From Eubacteriales bacterium (lineage in GTDB: Bacteria; Bacillota; Clostridia; Peptostreptococcales; Acidaminobacteraceae): a stretch of 8,171 nucleotides of DNA. Numbering within the stretch: the stretch's first letter is position 1; each line of letters begins with the position of its first letter. Below, piece after piece: positions 1-6,526 of this stretch. The translations under genes were made by a program, and so were the position numbers. Under the pieces are notes generated by a model. It was not told the origin of the DNA, did not search any database, and was given only the letters and a program-made list of their open reading frames with translations. The DNA lies in NCBI GenBank assembly GCA_030625285.1, contig DAOURC010000024.1, positions 1 to 8,171 of the forward strand, read 5' to 3'.

Positions 1-596
<596 letters not shown>

Positions 597-641
597 TTAA
601 ATTTTTTTGAGATTGTTAAAAATTTGTTTATTTCCGTATAA

Positions 642-669
642 ATTATAACACATATAATTTCTTTGTAAA
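642..669 (-). promoter_or_regulatory. Predicted sigma-A promoter of glutamate dehydrogenase
   Basis: Read on the minus strand, TTTACA (664-669) and a perfect TATAAT (642-647) are separated by 16 bases. This predicts a leader of roughly 50 bases before the ATG at 581. The boxes lie just beyond the stop of the upstream P-loop gene, and I see no terminator between the two genes, so some read-through is possible. Confidence 0.6.
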
Positions 670-680
670 GATTTATATGA

Positions 681-1499
681 CTATAATAATTTAATGTTTT
701 TAATGTTTATTTGAACATACTTTACATTTAACTCTGTCATATCTTCAACAATTCTCAATATTGTCTTTTGTACTTCATTACCTAACTTTATCAGATTTTC
801 ACCACTAATAACACCTATATCGCAAATTAATACAATCCCGTCATTTTCTTCTATAATTTTTCCTTTATAAAATCTAGAAACAGATGGATTATCATATAGA
901 CTGAAAGCCATCATTTGATAAATCGCTCTAGTTGATATTGTATATTTTCCTATATAACTAAATGTCGGTCTTATAATCGTCTTTTCTGCAATTTCATGCC
1001 CTACACCTTTTTTTCTTATCAAAACCTTCAGTTTATCCAGAAAATATCCCGAAAAATCCTTTTTTACTTCTACAGAAGGAAGTGGTATAACATGTTTGCC
1101 CTCAGTTTTTCTACTATGCTTGGCCTTGATAATATCTTCTTTTGTTGATATATCTTCAATCTGATAAATATGTTCAATAGGTAATATCTCTAAATTTCCA
1201 GCTATCTGATTAACCATTTTATTTGAGGTTCCGATAATTAATATATTGGATGGATTCTCTTGCTTCAAGAGTTTCTTCATCTCTTCCCTATGTTCATCAT
1301 AATAAAATATAGCTCTTTTTACAGCAGCAAGTTTGGTCGTTTCTTTTTTCGCAGAAAATCCCCCAACCTTTTTATTCTGAGAAATCAAAATTCCATCGTC
1401 AATAATATAATCGATATTTTTCAATCTAGCGATATTAAGCGCTTTGTAACTTTTACCAGTTCCACTTGAACCTACCAATGCATAAACCTTAATTTTCAT
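681..1499 (-). CDS. P-loop ATPase fused to an Asp23/Gls24-like domain, function unknown
   Basis: I do not recognise a named gene. In residue numbers counted from the GTG at 1502 (273 aa), the protein opens with a clear Walker A motif, GSSGTGKS (11-18). It continues with IIDDGILI (33-40), a basic AKKETTKLAAVKRAIF stretch (51-66), a hydrophobic strand NILIIGTSNK (86-95) and a KHVIP motif (136-140). Residues about 178-273 resemble the Asp23/Gls24 (DUF322) fold: RPTFSYIGKYTIS, an acidic strand pair around 216-230, and a helix with a terminal strand ending in VQINIKNI. There is no signal peptide or membrane segment, so it is probably cytoplasmic. From memory, similar unnamed proteins are widespread in Firmicutes. 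The ATG at 1499 (272 aa) is taken as the start; GTG at 1502 is possible. The SD-like AGAGGTGAT runs into the start codon, which is unusual. It is divergent from the ferredoxin gene. Confidence 0.72.
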   Translation of the reverse strand: MKIKVYALVGSSGTGKSYKALNIARLKNIDYIIDDGILISQNKKVGGFSAKKETTKLAAVKRAIFYYDEHREEMKKLLKQENPSNILIIGTSNKMVNQIAGNLEILPIEHIYQIEDISTKEDIIKAKHSRKTEGKHVIPLPSVEVKKDFSGYFLDKLKVLIRKKGVGHEIAEKTIIRPTFSYIGKYTISTRAIYQMMAFSLYDNPSVSRFYKGKIIEENDGIVLICDIGVISGENLIKLGNEVQKTILRIVEDMTELNVKYVQINIKNIKLL

Positions 1500-1532
1500 C
1501 ACCTCTCACTCATAAATTATGAATTATTACAT

Positions 1533-1560
1533 ATAATAACCTAATTCTATGATTTATCAA
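1533..1560 (-). promoter_or_regulatory. Possible promoter of the P-loop/Asp23 gene
   Basis: On the minus strand, TTGATA (1555-1560) and TATTAT (1533-1538) are 16 bases apart, about 35 bases before the start codon. The region is very AT-rich, so chance matches are likely. The elements sit back to back with the ferredoxin promoter. Confidence 0.4.
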
Positions 1561-1569
1561 AATTTATTA

Positions 1570-1598
1570 TTGTCAATCTTGCTTTTATTATATATAAT
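1570..1598 (+). promoter_or_regulatory. Strong predicted sigma-A promoter of the ferredoxin gene
   Basis: TTGTCA (1570-1575), a 17-base spacer and a perfect TATAAT (1593-1598) predict transcription starting near 1605 and a leader of about 28 bases. The near-consensus elements and optimal spacing suit the high expression usual for clostridial ferredoxins. Confidence 0.75.
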
Positions 1599-1632
1599 CT
1601 AAATGTTAAATGAAATATAAGGAGGAAAAAAA

Positions 1633-1803
1633 ATGACATATATCATTAATGATTCTTGTATCAGTTGTGGAGCTTGTGAATCTGAGTGTCCAGTAGACGC
1701 TATTTCTCCAGGAGACTCAATTTACGTTATCGACGAAGATGCTTGTATCGATTGCGGCGCTTGTGCAAATGTTTGTCCAGTAGACGCTATAGCACCTAAA
1801 TAG
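1633..1803 (+). CDS. 2[4Fe-4S] clostridial-type ferredoxin
   Basis: This is a 56-residue low-potential electron carrier of the cytoplasm. In anaerobes such ferredoxins take electrons from pyruvate:ferredoxin oxidoreductase and similar enzymes and pass them to hydrogenase, Rnf or other partners. Two classic CxxCxxCxxxCP motifs are complete: Cys9, 12, 15, 19 and Cys38, 41, 44, 48. Each half ends in CPVDAI, showing the internal duplication typical of the family. The length is normal for a clostridial ferredoxin. The start is fixed by AAGGAGGA (1619-1626) six bases ahead of the ATG. It is monocistronic, with its own promoter and terminator, and convergent with rex. A 17-base DNA stretch is identical in the two halves (1687-1703 and 1774-1790). 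Its particular redox partner cannot be told from this window. Confidence 0.97.
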   Translation: MTYIINDSCISCGACESECPVDAISPGDSIYVIDEDACIDCGACANVCPVDAIAPK

Positions 1804-1812
1804 GTAATAAAG

Positions 1813-1843
1813 ACCCCTTGGATTATATCCAAGGGGTTATTTA
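1813..1843 (+). terminator. Rho-independent terminator of the ferredoxin gene
   Basis: ACCCCTTGGAT (1813-1823) pairs perfectly with ATCCAAGGGGT (1827-1837) around a 3-base loop, giving an 11-bp GC-containing stem, followed by a modest T-rich run. It begins nine bases after the ferredoxin stop codon. Confidence 0.85.
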
Positions 1844-1865
1844 GTTTATTCACTAACCTAATAAC

Positions 1866-1889
1866 AAAAAAAGCCTATGCAAGCATAGG
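1866..1889 (-). terminator. Rho-independent terminator of rex
   Basis: CCTATGC (1874-1880) and GCATAGG (1883-1889) form a hairpin directly after the rex stop codon. On the minus strand it is followed by seven T residues (complement of 1866-1872). The plus strand also has T-rich sequence after the stem, so it may work as a back-up stop for ferredoxin transcripts. Confidence 0.8.
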
Positions 1890-1890
1890 T

Positions 1891-2517
1891 TTATTTTTCT
1901 TTTAAAAAATATGAAAGTGTCAATAGACTATCAATTAAATGCACGTTTTCAACTATTATTTCTCCATTATTTATCTTAAGATCTACCGGAGTAAAATTCC
2001 ATATAGCTTTAACACCGAATTTTACCAAGTCATCTGCGACCGATTGCGCTGCGTCTTTATTCGTACAAATAAAGGCGATATCAATATTTTTGTTCTTTAT
2101 TTCTTCTTCTAGTAAATCCATATCCATAATCTCAATATCTCTAATCCGAAGTCCAGTAACTTTAGGATTGATATCAAACATTCCCTCTAATTTAAATCCA
2201 TGTGAACCAAAATTAAAATTTGCCAATGCCTGACCTAAATTACCAGCACCAATAATAATCGTGTTATAAGTTTTAACCAATCCTAAAATTTGACCAATTT
2301 CATTATATAAGTCTTCAACATTATAACCGTATCCCTGTTGCCCAAATCCTCCAAAATTAATTAAATCCTGTCGTATCTGAGAAGCAGTGAATCCAATAAT
2401 ATCACTTAGTTCTTTTGAAGAAATTCTATTGATACCATTTTCCAACATTTCTTTTAAATATCTATGATATTTTGGCAGTCTTCTGATAACAGCCATAGAT
2501 ACTTTATTATTTGCCAT
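1891..2517 (-). CDS. rex: Redox-sensing transcriptional repressor Rex
   Basis: Rex is a homodimeric repressor that binds DNA when NAD is plentiful and lets go when NADH rises. In anaerobic Firmicutes it controls fermentation and NADH-reoxidation genes. The 208-aa length is typical. The N-terminal winged helix (residues 10-60) contains the family hallmark RRLPKYHRYL and the recognition region SQIRQDLINFGGFGQQGYGY (46-65). The Rossmann domain follows, with GAGNLGQA (90-97) as the dinucleotide loop and FDINP (114-118) after the second strand. The C-terminal helix that swaps between subunits is intact (about 193-208). The ATG at 2517 is preceded by GAGGTGAT (2521-2528). A near-consensus Rex operator overlaps its -35 box, so autoregulation is expected. 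It is convergent with ferredoxin and divergent from the ABC-F gene. Confidence 0.97.
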   Translation of the reverse strand: MANNKVSMAVIRRLPKYHRYLKEMLENGINRISSKELSDIIGFTASQIRQDLINFGGFGQQGYGYNVEDLYNEIGQILGLVKTYNTIIIGAGNLGQALANFNFGSHGFKLEGMFDINPKVTGLRIRDIEIMDMDLLEEEIKNKNIDIAFICTNKDAAQSVADDLVKFGVKAIWNFTPVDLKINNGEIIVENVHLIDSLLTLSYFLKEK

Positions 2518-2544
2518 ATTATCACCTCAATCATTTACTTTTCA

Positions 2545-2574
2545 AGTATACCATTCTATAAAATTGTTTGTCAA
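2545..2574 (-). promoter_or_regulatory. Predicted sigma-A promoter of rex
   Basis: On the minus strand a perfect TTGACA (2569-2574) is followed after 18 bases by TATACT (2545-2550). The -35 element lies inside the proposed Rex operator, so Rex binding should block RNA polymerase. Confidence 0.75.
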
Positions 2575-2585
2575 TTAATTAACTA
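2568..2585. promoter_or_regulatory. Putative Rex operator (ROP)
   Basis: TTGTCAATTAATTAACTA matches the clostridial Rex consensus TTGTTAANNNNTTAACAA at 12 of 14 defined positions and has a palindromic core (2573-2580) centred on the same point. It covers the rex -35 box. The ABC-F promoter starts about 12-35 bases away, so control of that gene is possible but less direct. The consensus is from established work on Rex; binding here is inferred. Confidence 0.62.
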
Positions 2586-2597
2586 ATTGTATATTAC

Positions 2598-2626
2598 TTT
2601 CATTACCATATTTCCTATGCTAAAAT
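2598..2626 (+). promoter_or_regulatory. Possible extended -10 promoter of the ABC-F gene
   Basis: TGCTAAAAT (2618-2626) is an extended -10 element. The -35 position (TTTCAT, 2598-2603) is poor, which is common for extended -10 promoters. The predicted leader is only about 20 bases, leaving no room for the attenuator found ahead of many antibiotic-resistance ABC-F genes. Confidence 0.5.
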
Positions 2627-2652
2627 GTTTCTATGCTTATGGAGGTAAAAAA

Positions 2653-4551
2653 ATGATTCTAGTTACTTTGAACAACATCGTTAAATCATATGGTATCAAT
2701 ACCATATTAAATAAAATATCATTAACTATCAACACCGGTGAGAAAATCGGCATTGTCGGGAACAACGGTGCTGGAAAATCGACTTTATTCAATATCATTA
2801 CAGGTATGATTACTTTTGACGATGGTCAATTTTTTTCAGCAAAAGATATTAATATCGGGTATTTAAAGCAAGCTGATTCAACAGGAGAAAATATCAATCT
2901 ATATGATTATTGTTTGGAACCTTTCAAAAAATTAATAGATATAGAAAATAAAATGAGAAAAATTGAGAATTTATTAACAGATAATCCTTTTGACAACGAT
3001 TTGATAGATGAGTACTCAAATTTGACGGAGACTTTCACAAAGTTGAACGGTTATGCATACCATAGTAAAGCGAGAGGTGTTTTAATAGGTCTTGGTTTTA
3101 CCGAAGATGACTTCACCCGCACAATCAAAACCTTGAGCGGAGGACAAAAAACGCGACTGAATCTAGCAAAATTGCTATTGACTGAATATGATTTATTGCT
3201 TCTTGACGAACCTACAAATCACCTTGATATCGACTCGGTCAAATGGTTGGAAAATTATCTTTCAAATTACAAAGGGGCTGTTGTAATCGTCTCACATGAT
3301 AGATATTTCTTAGATAAAATCGTTACAAGGGTTCTCGAATTAGAAAGTACTATAGGAACTCTTTATAACGGCAATTACACTGAGTACATGCGCCAAAAGA
3401 GAGTTAATTATGAAACTGAAATAAAGCACTACCAAAATAATCAAAGCCTCATAAAAAAAGAAGAACAACTGATCAGAAAATATAAACAACACGGCACGGA
3501 AAAATTAGCAAAACGAGCTAGAAGCAGGGAGTTCAAACTTGAAAAAATCGAGAGAGTCCAAAAACCATTTTGGCTTAATAAGAATATCAATTTATCCTTC
3601 GATATAGGTATCCCTAGTGGTAATAATGTTTTAAGTGTCAATGAAATAAGTAAAAGCTTCGATAAAACCATTCTCTTTGATGATATTTCCTTCGAAGTTT
3701 TCAAAGGAGATAAAATTGGCTTTATTGGAAAAAACGGTATTGGTAAATCGACATTGTTTAAAATCTTAGTAAATAAAGCAAAAGCAGATTCTGGTACTTT
3801 TCAAATAGGGCATCATGTGACGAAGGGTTACTATGATCAAGATCTGCAAAATATTGAAGATAGCAATACATTGCTAGAAGAAATGCAAGTATCGCTACCA
3901 TTGGCAGATGAAACCGACCTTCGTAAGTATCTCGGTTCCTTCTTATTCACAGGTGATGATGTTTTTAAAGAAATCAGGATACTTAGCGGGGGTGAGAAAT
4001 CAAGACTCTCACTGCTCAAATTGATGCTTTCTAAAAACAATTTTCTTTTATTGGATGAGCCTACCAATCATCTGGATATCATCTCTAGAGAAACTTTGGA
4101 AAATGCAATTTTTAATTATAGCGGTACAATGTTGGCAATATCGCATGATAGATATTTTCTCAACAAAGTTTGCAATAAGATATACGAACTTGATGAAAAT
4201 GGTCTAACAATATACTTAGGTAATTATGATTATTACTTTTACAAAAAAAATCAGATGAATCAATATGCTCAAAATAATGATGAACCAATAAAAATCTCAA
4301 AAACCGAGCGTAAGGATTTATCAAAACAAGAACGTGAAAGCAAAAAAAATATTAAAGATAAAAAGAAAAAGACTGCAGATTTAGAAAAAAATATTCATGA
4401 GTTGGAATCTAGGATTTCCGAGATTCATGAATTGCAATGTCAAGAAGAAATCTACTCGAACAAATCAGAATTAATGAAAATCAATAAAGAACTTTCATCA
4501 TTGGAAGAGAAACTTGATCTAATTTATGAAGAATGGGAAAAATTATTATAG
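2653..4551 (+). CDS. ABC-F family ATPase, YdiF-like, ribosome-associated
   Basis: This is a 632-aa soluble twin-ABC protein without membrane segments. ABC-F proteins bind the ribosomal E site and act on translation. Domain 1 has Walker A GNNGAGKST (36-44), LSGGQ (161-165), Walker B LLLLDEP (181-187, catalytic E186) and the H-loop SH (214-215). A basic, helical linker (about 245-305) corresponds to the P-site tRNA interaction motif. Domain 2 has GKNGIGKST (359-367), LSGGE (444-448), LLLDEP (465-470) and SH (497-498). A lysine-rich coiled-coil tail spans about 550-632. Both ATP sites look competent. The ATG at 2653 is chosen because GGAGGT (2641-2646) precedes it and homology begins at MILVTLNNIVKSYG; an in-frame ATG at 2587 lies upstream of the predicted -10. 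The tail and B. subtilis neighbourhood favour a housekeeping YdiF type, not a resistance protein. Confidence 0.93.
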   Translation: MILVTLNNIVKSYGINTILNKISLTINTGEKIGIVGNNGAGKSTLFNIITGMITFDDGQFFSAKDINIGYLKQADSTGENINLYDYCLEPFKKLIDIENKMRKIENLLTDNPFDNDLIDEYSNLTETFTKLNGYAYHSKARGVLIGLGFTEDDFTRTIKTLSGGQKTRLNLAKLLLTEYDLLLLDEPTNHLDIDSVKWLENYLSNYKGAVVIVSHDRYFLDKIVTRVLELESTIGTLYNGNYTEYMRQKRVNYETEIKHYQNNQSLIKKEEQLIRKYKQHGTEKLAKRARSREFKLEKIERVQKPFWLNKNINLSFDIGIPSGNNVLSVNEISKSFDKTILFDDISFEVFKGDKIGFIGKNGIGKSTLFKILVNKAKADSGTFQIGHHVTKGYYDQDLQNIEDSNTLLEEMQVSLPLADETDLRKYLGSFLFTGDDVFKEIRILSGGEKSRLSLLKLMLSKNNFLLLDEPTNHLDIISRETLENAIFNYSGTMLAISHDRYFLNKVCNKIYELDENGLTIYLGNYDYYFYKKNQMNQYAQNNDEPIKISKTERKDLSKQERESKKNIKDKKKKTADLEKNIHELESRISEIHELQCQEEIYSNKSELMKINKELSSLEEKLDLIYEEWEKLL

Positions 4552-4576
4552 ACATCTTTTTAAGTTTGTATATAAT
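4549..4576 (+). promoter_or_regulatory. Predicted sigma-A promoter of acpP
   Basis: TAGACA (4549-4554) overlaps the ABC-F stop codon and is followed after 16 bases by a perfect TATAAT (4571-4576). This predicts a start near 4583 and a short leader of about 23 bases. It suggests that acpP is transcribed separately as well as by read-through from the ABC-F gene, since no terminator is seen between them. Confidence 0.6.
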
Positions 4577-4605
4577 GATATTATACTTATATAAGGGGGT
4601 AAACA

Positions 4606-4836
4606 ATGTTTGAACTTGTACAAAAAATTATTGCAGAACAGATGGGTGTAAAAGATTTAGATAGTATAACATATGATACTCATTTAGTGGATGATTTAAA
4701 TGCTGATTCAATTGATGCCGCAGAAATCATCATCGCTGTTGAAGGTGAATTTGATATAGAAATTCCGGATGATATTGCTGAAAAAATTAGAAAAGTTTCT
4801 GAAATTATGGAATTTTTGGAAAACGAATTAGAATAA
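4606..4836 (+). CDS. acpP: Acyl carrier protein
   Basis: This is a 76-aa acidic four-helix carrier that holds growing acyl chains as thioesters on a 4'-phosphopantetheine arm. The attachment serine is Ser35 in DLNADSIDAAEI (30-41), a variant of the usual DSL motif with Ile after Ser. The helix-III region EFDIEIPDDIAEKI (48-61) is typical of fatty-acid ACPs, and the length is normal. The start is supported by AAGGGGGT (4593-4600). It is not in a fab cluster: it stands alone behind the ABC-F gene with its own promoter and a strong terminator. It is most likely the housekeeping fatty-acid ACP, but a second specialised ACP elsewhere in the genome cannot be excluded. Confidence 0.93.
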   Translation: MFELVQKIIAEQMGVKDLDSITYDTHLVDDLNADSIDAAEIIIAVEGEFDIEIPDDIAEKIRKVSEIMEFLENELE

Positions 4837-4869
4837 GCCCAAAGATAAAAATCTTTAGGCTTTTTTTTT
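4837..4869 (+). terminator. Rho-independent terminator of acpP
   Basis: GCC plus AAAGAT (4837-4846) pairs with ATCTTT plus GGC (4851-4860) with a single C-A mismatch and an AAAA loop, followed by nine T residues (4861-4869). It starts at the base after the acpP stop codon. Confidence 0.9.
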
Positions 4870-4895
4870 ATAAAATTAATTTAACATTTTAAATT

Positions 4896-5043
4896 TAATC
4901 CACATTTTCTGTGGATTGAATTTCCACATTCAAAAGATAGATATAGCAAGTTTTATATAAGTTATCCACTTCATCCACAGTCTAATCCACATTTTTTTCA
5001 ACATTTTTTAGTTTACATAATATTTACTCGGTTTTTATCCACA
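4896..5043. promoter_or_regulatory. Cluster of DnaA-box-like nonamers, possible DnaA-binding locus
   Basis: The consensus DnaA box is TTATCCACA. One perfect copy lies at 5035-5043, two bases from the tsaD stop codon. One-mismatch copies lie at 4896-4904 (TAATCCACA), 4962-4970 (TTATCCACT), 4971-4979 (TCATCCACA) and 4983-4991 (TAATCCACA). All five are on the plus strand, and 4962-4979 is an exact head-to-tail pair. Two-mismatch copies are at 4910-4918 (minus strand), 4920-4928 and 4995-5003. The left flank (4861-4898) and 4992-5030 are very AT-rich. The gap lies between convergent genes, so promoter control is unlikely. A DnaA titration or reactivation site, or less likely part of an origin, is the best reading; DnaA binding is inferred. 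Confidence 0.68.
4897..4917. repeat. 8-bp perfect inverted repeat made of two DnaA-box cores
   Basis: AATCCACA (4897-4904) and TGTGGATT (4910-4917) are exact reverse complements separated by TTTTC. It could form a small hairpin or place two DnaA monomers in opposite orientation. No T-tract follows on the minus strand, so it does not look like a tsaD terminator. Confidence 0.7.
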
Positions 5044-5045
5044 GA

Positions 5046-6056
5046 TTAAAGTTTTAAATTTGGCACAGAATTTAAATCGAGATTTGCGAATATACCCTTT
5101 TTAAATTGATAATATGCAGCCGCCCCGATCATCGCTGCATTATCAGTGCATAAACTCATCGGAGGATAAAAAACATCTAAATAATGAATTTCAGCTTCCT
5201 CTTTCAATCTCTTTCTTAGGTGAGAATTCGCAGCAACACCACCTGCAATAATAATTTCTTTATGATTCATTTTCAATGAAGCCTTAATAATTTTTTCCAC
5301 TAAAACATCTACAACCGCTTCTTGAAAAGATGCAGCTACATCATTAGCGTTGATTTCAATCCCTTTCATTTTCATGCTATTCAAATAATTCAAAACAGCA
5401 GATTTAATACCAGAAAAACTGAAATCAAAAGAGTCTTTTTCAAGATATGTCCTTGGAAATTTTATAGCTTCTTTATTCCCATCTTTTGCAGCTTTATCGA
5501 TGTACGGTCCACCTGGATATGGAAATCCTAGAGTTCTAGCTACCTTGTCAAACGCTTCACCCACCGCATCGTCTCTTGTTCTGCCTAGCACTTCATACTC
5601 TCCATAATCCAATACATCAATAATATGAGTATGCCCACCAGAAACAATCAAAGCAATATACGGCGGTTTCAAATCCGGAAACGCAAGATAGTTTGCAGCA
5701 ATATGACCATCTATATGATTGACTGGAATAAGTGGAATCCCCAGCCCAAACGCCAACGCTTTCGCATAGCTCATTCCAACCAATAAAGCACCTACAAGAC
5801 CGGGTCCATATGTTACTGCAATGGCATCTAAATCGCTAAAATTCAAACCGCTTTCTTCTAATGATTGAGTAAATATCAGATCAATTTTTTCAATATGCTT
5901 CCTCGATGCAATTTCGGGCACCACTCCACCAAATTTTTTATGTAAATCTATCTGAGTATAAACTACATTAGATAGGATCTCTCTACCATTTTTTATAACC
6001 GCAACAGAGGTTTCATCACAGCTTGTCTCTATTGCCAAAATAATTATATCTTTCAT
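5046..6056 (-). CDS. tsaD: tRNA t6A threonylcarbamoyltransferase TsaD
   Basis: TsaD transfers the threonylcarbamoyl group from TC-AMP to N6 of A37 in ANN-decoding tRNAs, working with TsaB and TsaE in the cytoplasm. The 336-aa length is normal for this Kae1/Gcp family. ASKHA-fold motifs are clear: [13 protein letters not shown] (8-20), the metal-binding HIDGH (His114 and His118), the phosphate-binding SGGHTHI (139-145), GGVAANS (272-278) and TDNAAMIG (304-311) with metal ligand Asp305. No key residue is missing. The ATG at 6056 follows AGGAGA, and the rimI stop codon TAG overlaps that ribosome binding site, leaving only 11 bases between the genes. It is the last gene of the tsaE-tsaB-rimI-tsaD operon. 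No clear terminator follows; transcripts would run into the DnaA-box cluster. Confidence 0.97.
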   Translation of the reverse strand: MKDIIILAIETSCDETSVAVIKNGREILSNVVYTQIDLHKKFGGVVPEIASRKHIEKIDLIFTQSLEESGLNFSDLDAIAVTYGPGLVGALLVGMSYAKALAFGLGIPLIPVNHIDGHIAANYLAFPDLKPPYIALIVSGGHTHIIDVLDYGEYEVLGRTRDDAVGEAFDKVARTLGFPYPGGPYIDKAAKDGNKEAIKFPRTYLEKDSFDFSFSGIKSAVLNYLNSMKMKGIEINANDVAASFQEAVVDVLVEKIIKASLKMNHKEIIIAGGVAANSHLRKRLKEEAEIHYLDVFYPPMSLCTDNAAMIGAAAYYQFKKGIFANLDLNSVPNLKL

Positions 6057-6067
6057 CTGTTTTTCTC

Positions 6068-6526
6068 CTAATCTTCACCGTTTGAATTCATCCACATAAG
6101 CAGAGCATCTTCATTTGTATCCGTATAGTATTTCTTTCTTCTTCCCTCTACGCTAAAACCAAATTTCGAATAAAGTTCTTGAGCTATGATATTCGACTCT
6201 CTTACTTCAAGGGTAAACATATGAACTTCTAATTTTTTCATTTCACCAAGCACATAACTCACTAATTGTTTTGAATAACCTTTTCCTCTATAATCAGGAT
6301 CTATCGCAACATTTGTTATATGACCCTCATCGAGTATTTTCCATATCCCCATGTAACCGACAAGAGTATCATCAACTCCAACAACATAATAATAAGCAGC
6401 TGAATTATCATTTATTTCTTGGTAAAAAGAAGCTTTTGACCACGGCATCGAGAATGATTTTTTTTCTATCTCGTAAATCTCATCTACATCATCAAATGCC
6501 ATCTCTCTGACAATCACTTTAGTCAT
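6068..6526 (-). CDS. rimI: Protein N-alpha-acetyltransferase RimI (GNAT family)
   Basis: RimI uses acetyl-CoA to acetylate protein N termini, classically that of ribosomal protein bS18. Counted from the chosen start it has 152 aa, matching the usual size of about 150. Strand 4 and the pyrophosphate loop are intact in [19 protein letters not shown] (70-88), with the R-G-K-G-Y-S loop at 80-85. Glu107 (TLEVRESN) and Tyr119 (ELYSKFGF) match the general base and acid known for the Salmonella enzyme. ATGs at 6544 and 6556 are in frame; 6544 has a GAAGAGAT motif ahead of it. I prefer 6526 because homology with other RimI proteins begins at MTKVIVREM. That start overlaps the tsaB stop by eight bases (ATGACTAA), suggesting translational coupling. 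Confidence 0.9.
   Translation of the reverse strand: MTKVIVREMAFDDVDEIYEIEKKSFSMPWSKASFYQEINDNSAAYYYVVGVDDTLVGYMGIWKILDEGHITNVAIDPDYRGKGYSKQLVSYVLGEMKKLEVHMFTLEVRESNIIAQELYSKFGFSVEGRRKKYYTDTNEDALLMWMNSNGED

Noticed and set aside
613..625. Rex-like half site TTGTTAA ahead of glutamate dehydrogenase
   Set aside because: Only one half matches; the second motif nearby is in direct rather than inverted orientation, so no operator is claimed.
599..625. AAATTTTT / AAAAATTT inverted repeat in the gdh leader
   Set aside because: It is composed only of A-T pairs in an AT-rich leader and would be a very weak hairpin; chance is sufficient.
1570..1577. TTGTCAAT before ferredoxin as a Rex half site
   Set aside because: There is no opposite half at the right spacing; it is adequately explained as the -35 box.
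2587..2652. N-terminal extension of the ABC-F protein from an in-frame ATG at 2587
   Set aside because: It would start upstream of the predicted -10 box, has no ribosome binding site, and encodes residues outside family homology; a strong GGAGGT precedes the ATG at 2653.
3441..4067. Minus-strand open frames within the ABC-F gene
   Set aside because: They are antisense shadows of two well-defined ABC domains, with no start signals or recognisable motifs.
4940..5000. Short minus-strand reading frame of about 20 codons across the DnaA boxes
   Set aside because: It has no ribosome binding site and its Trp-rich sequence is simply the translation of the repeated box complement.
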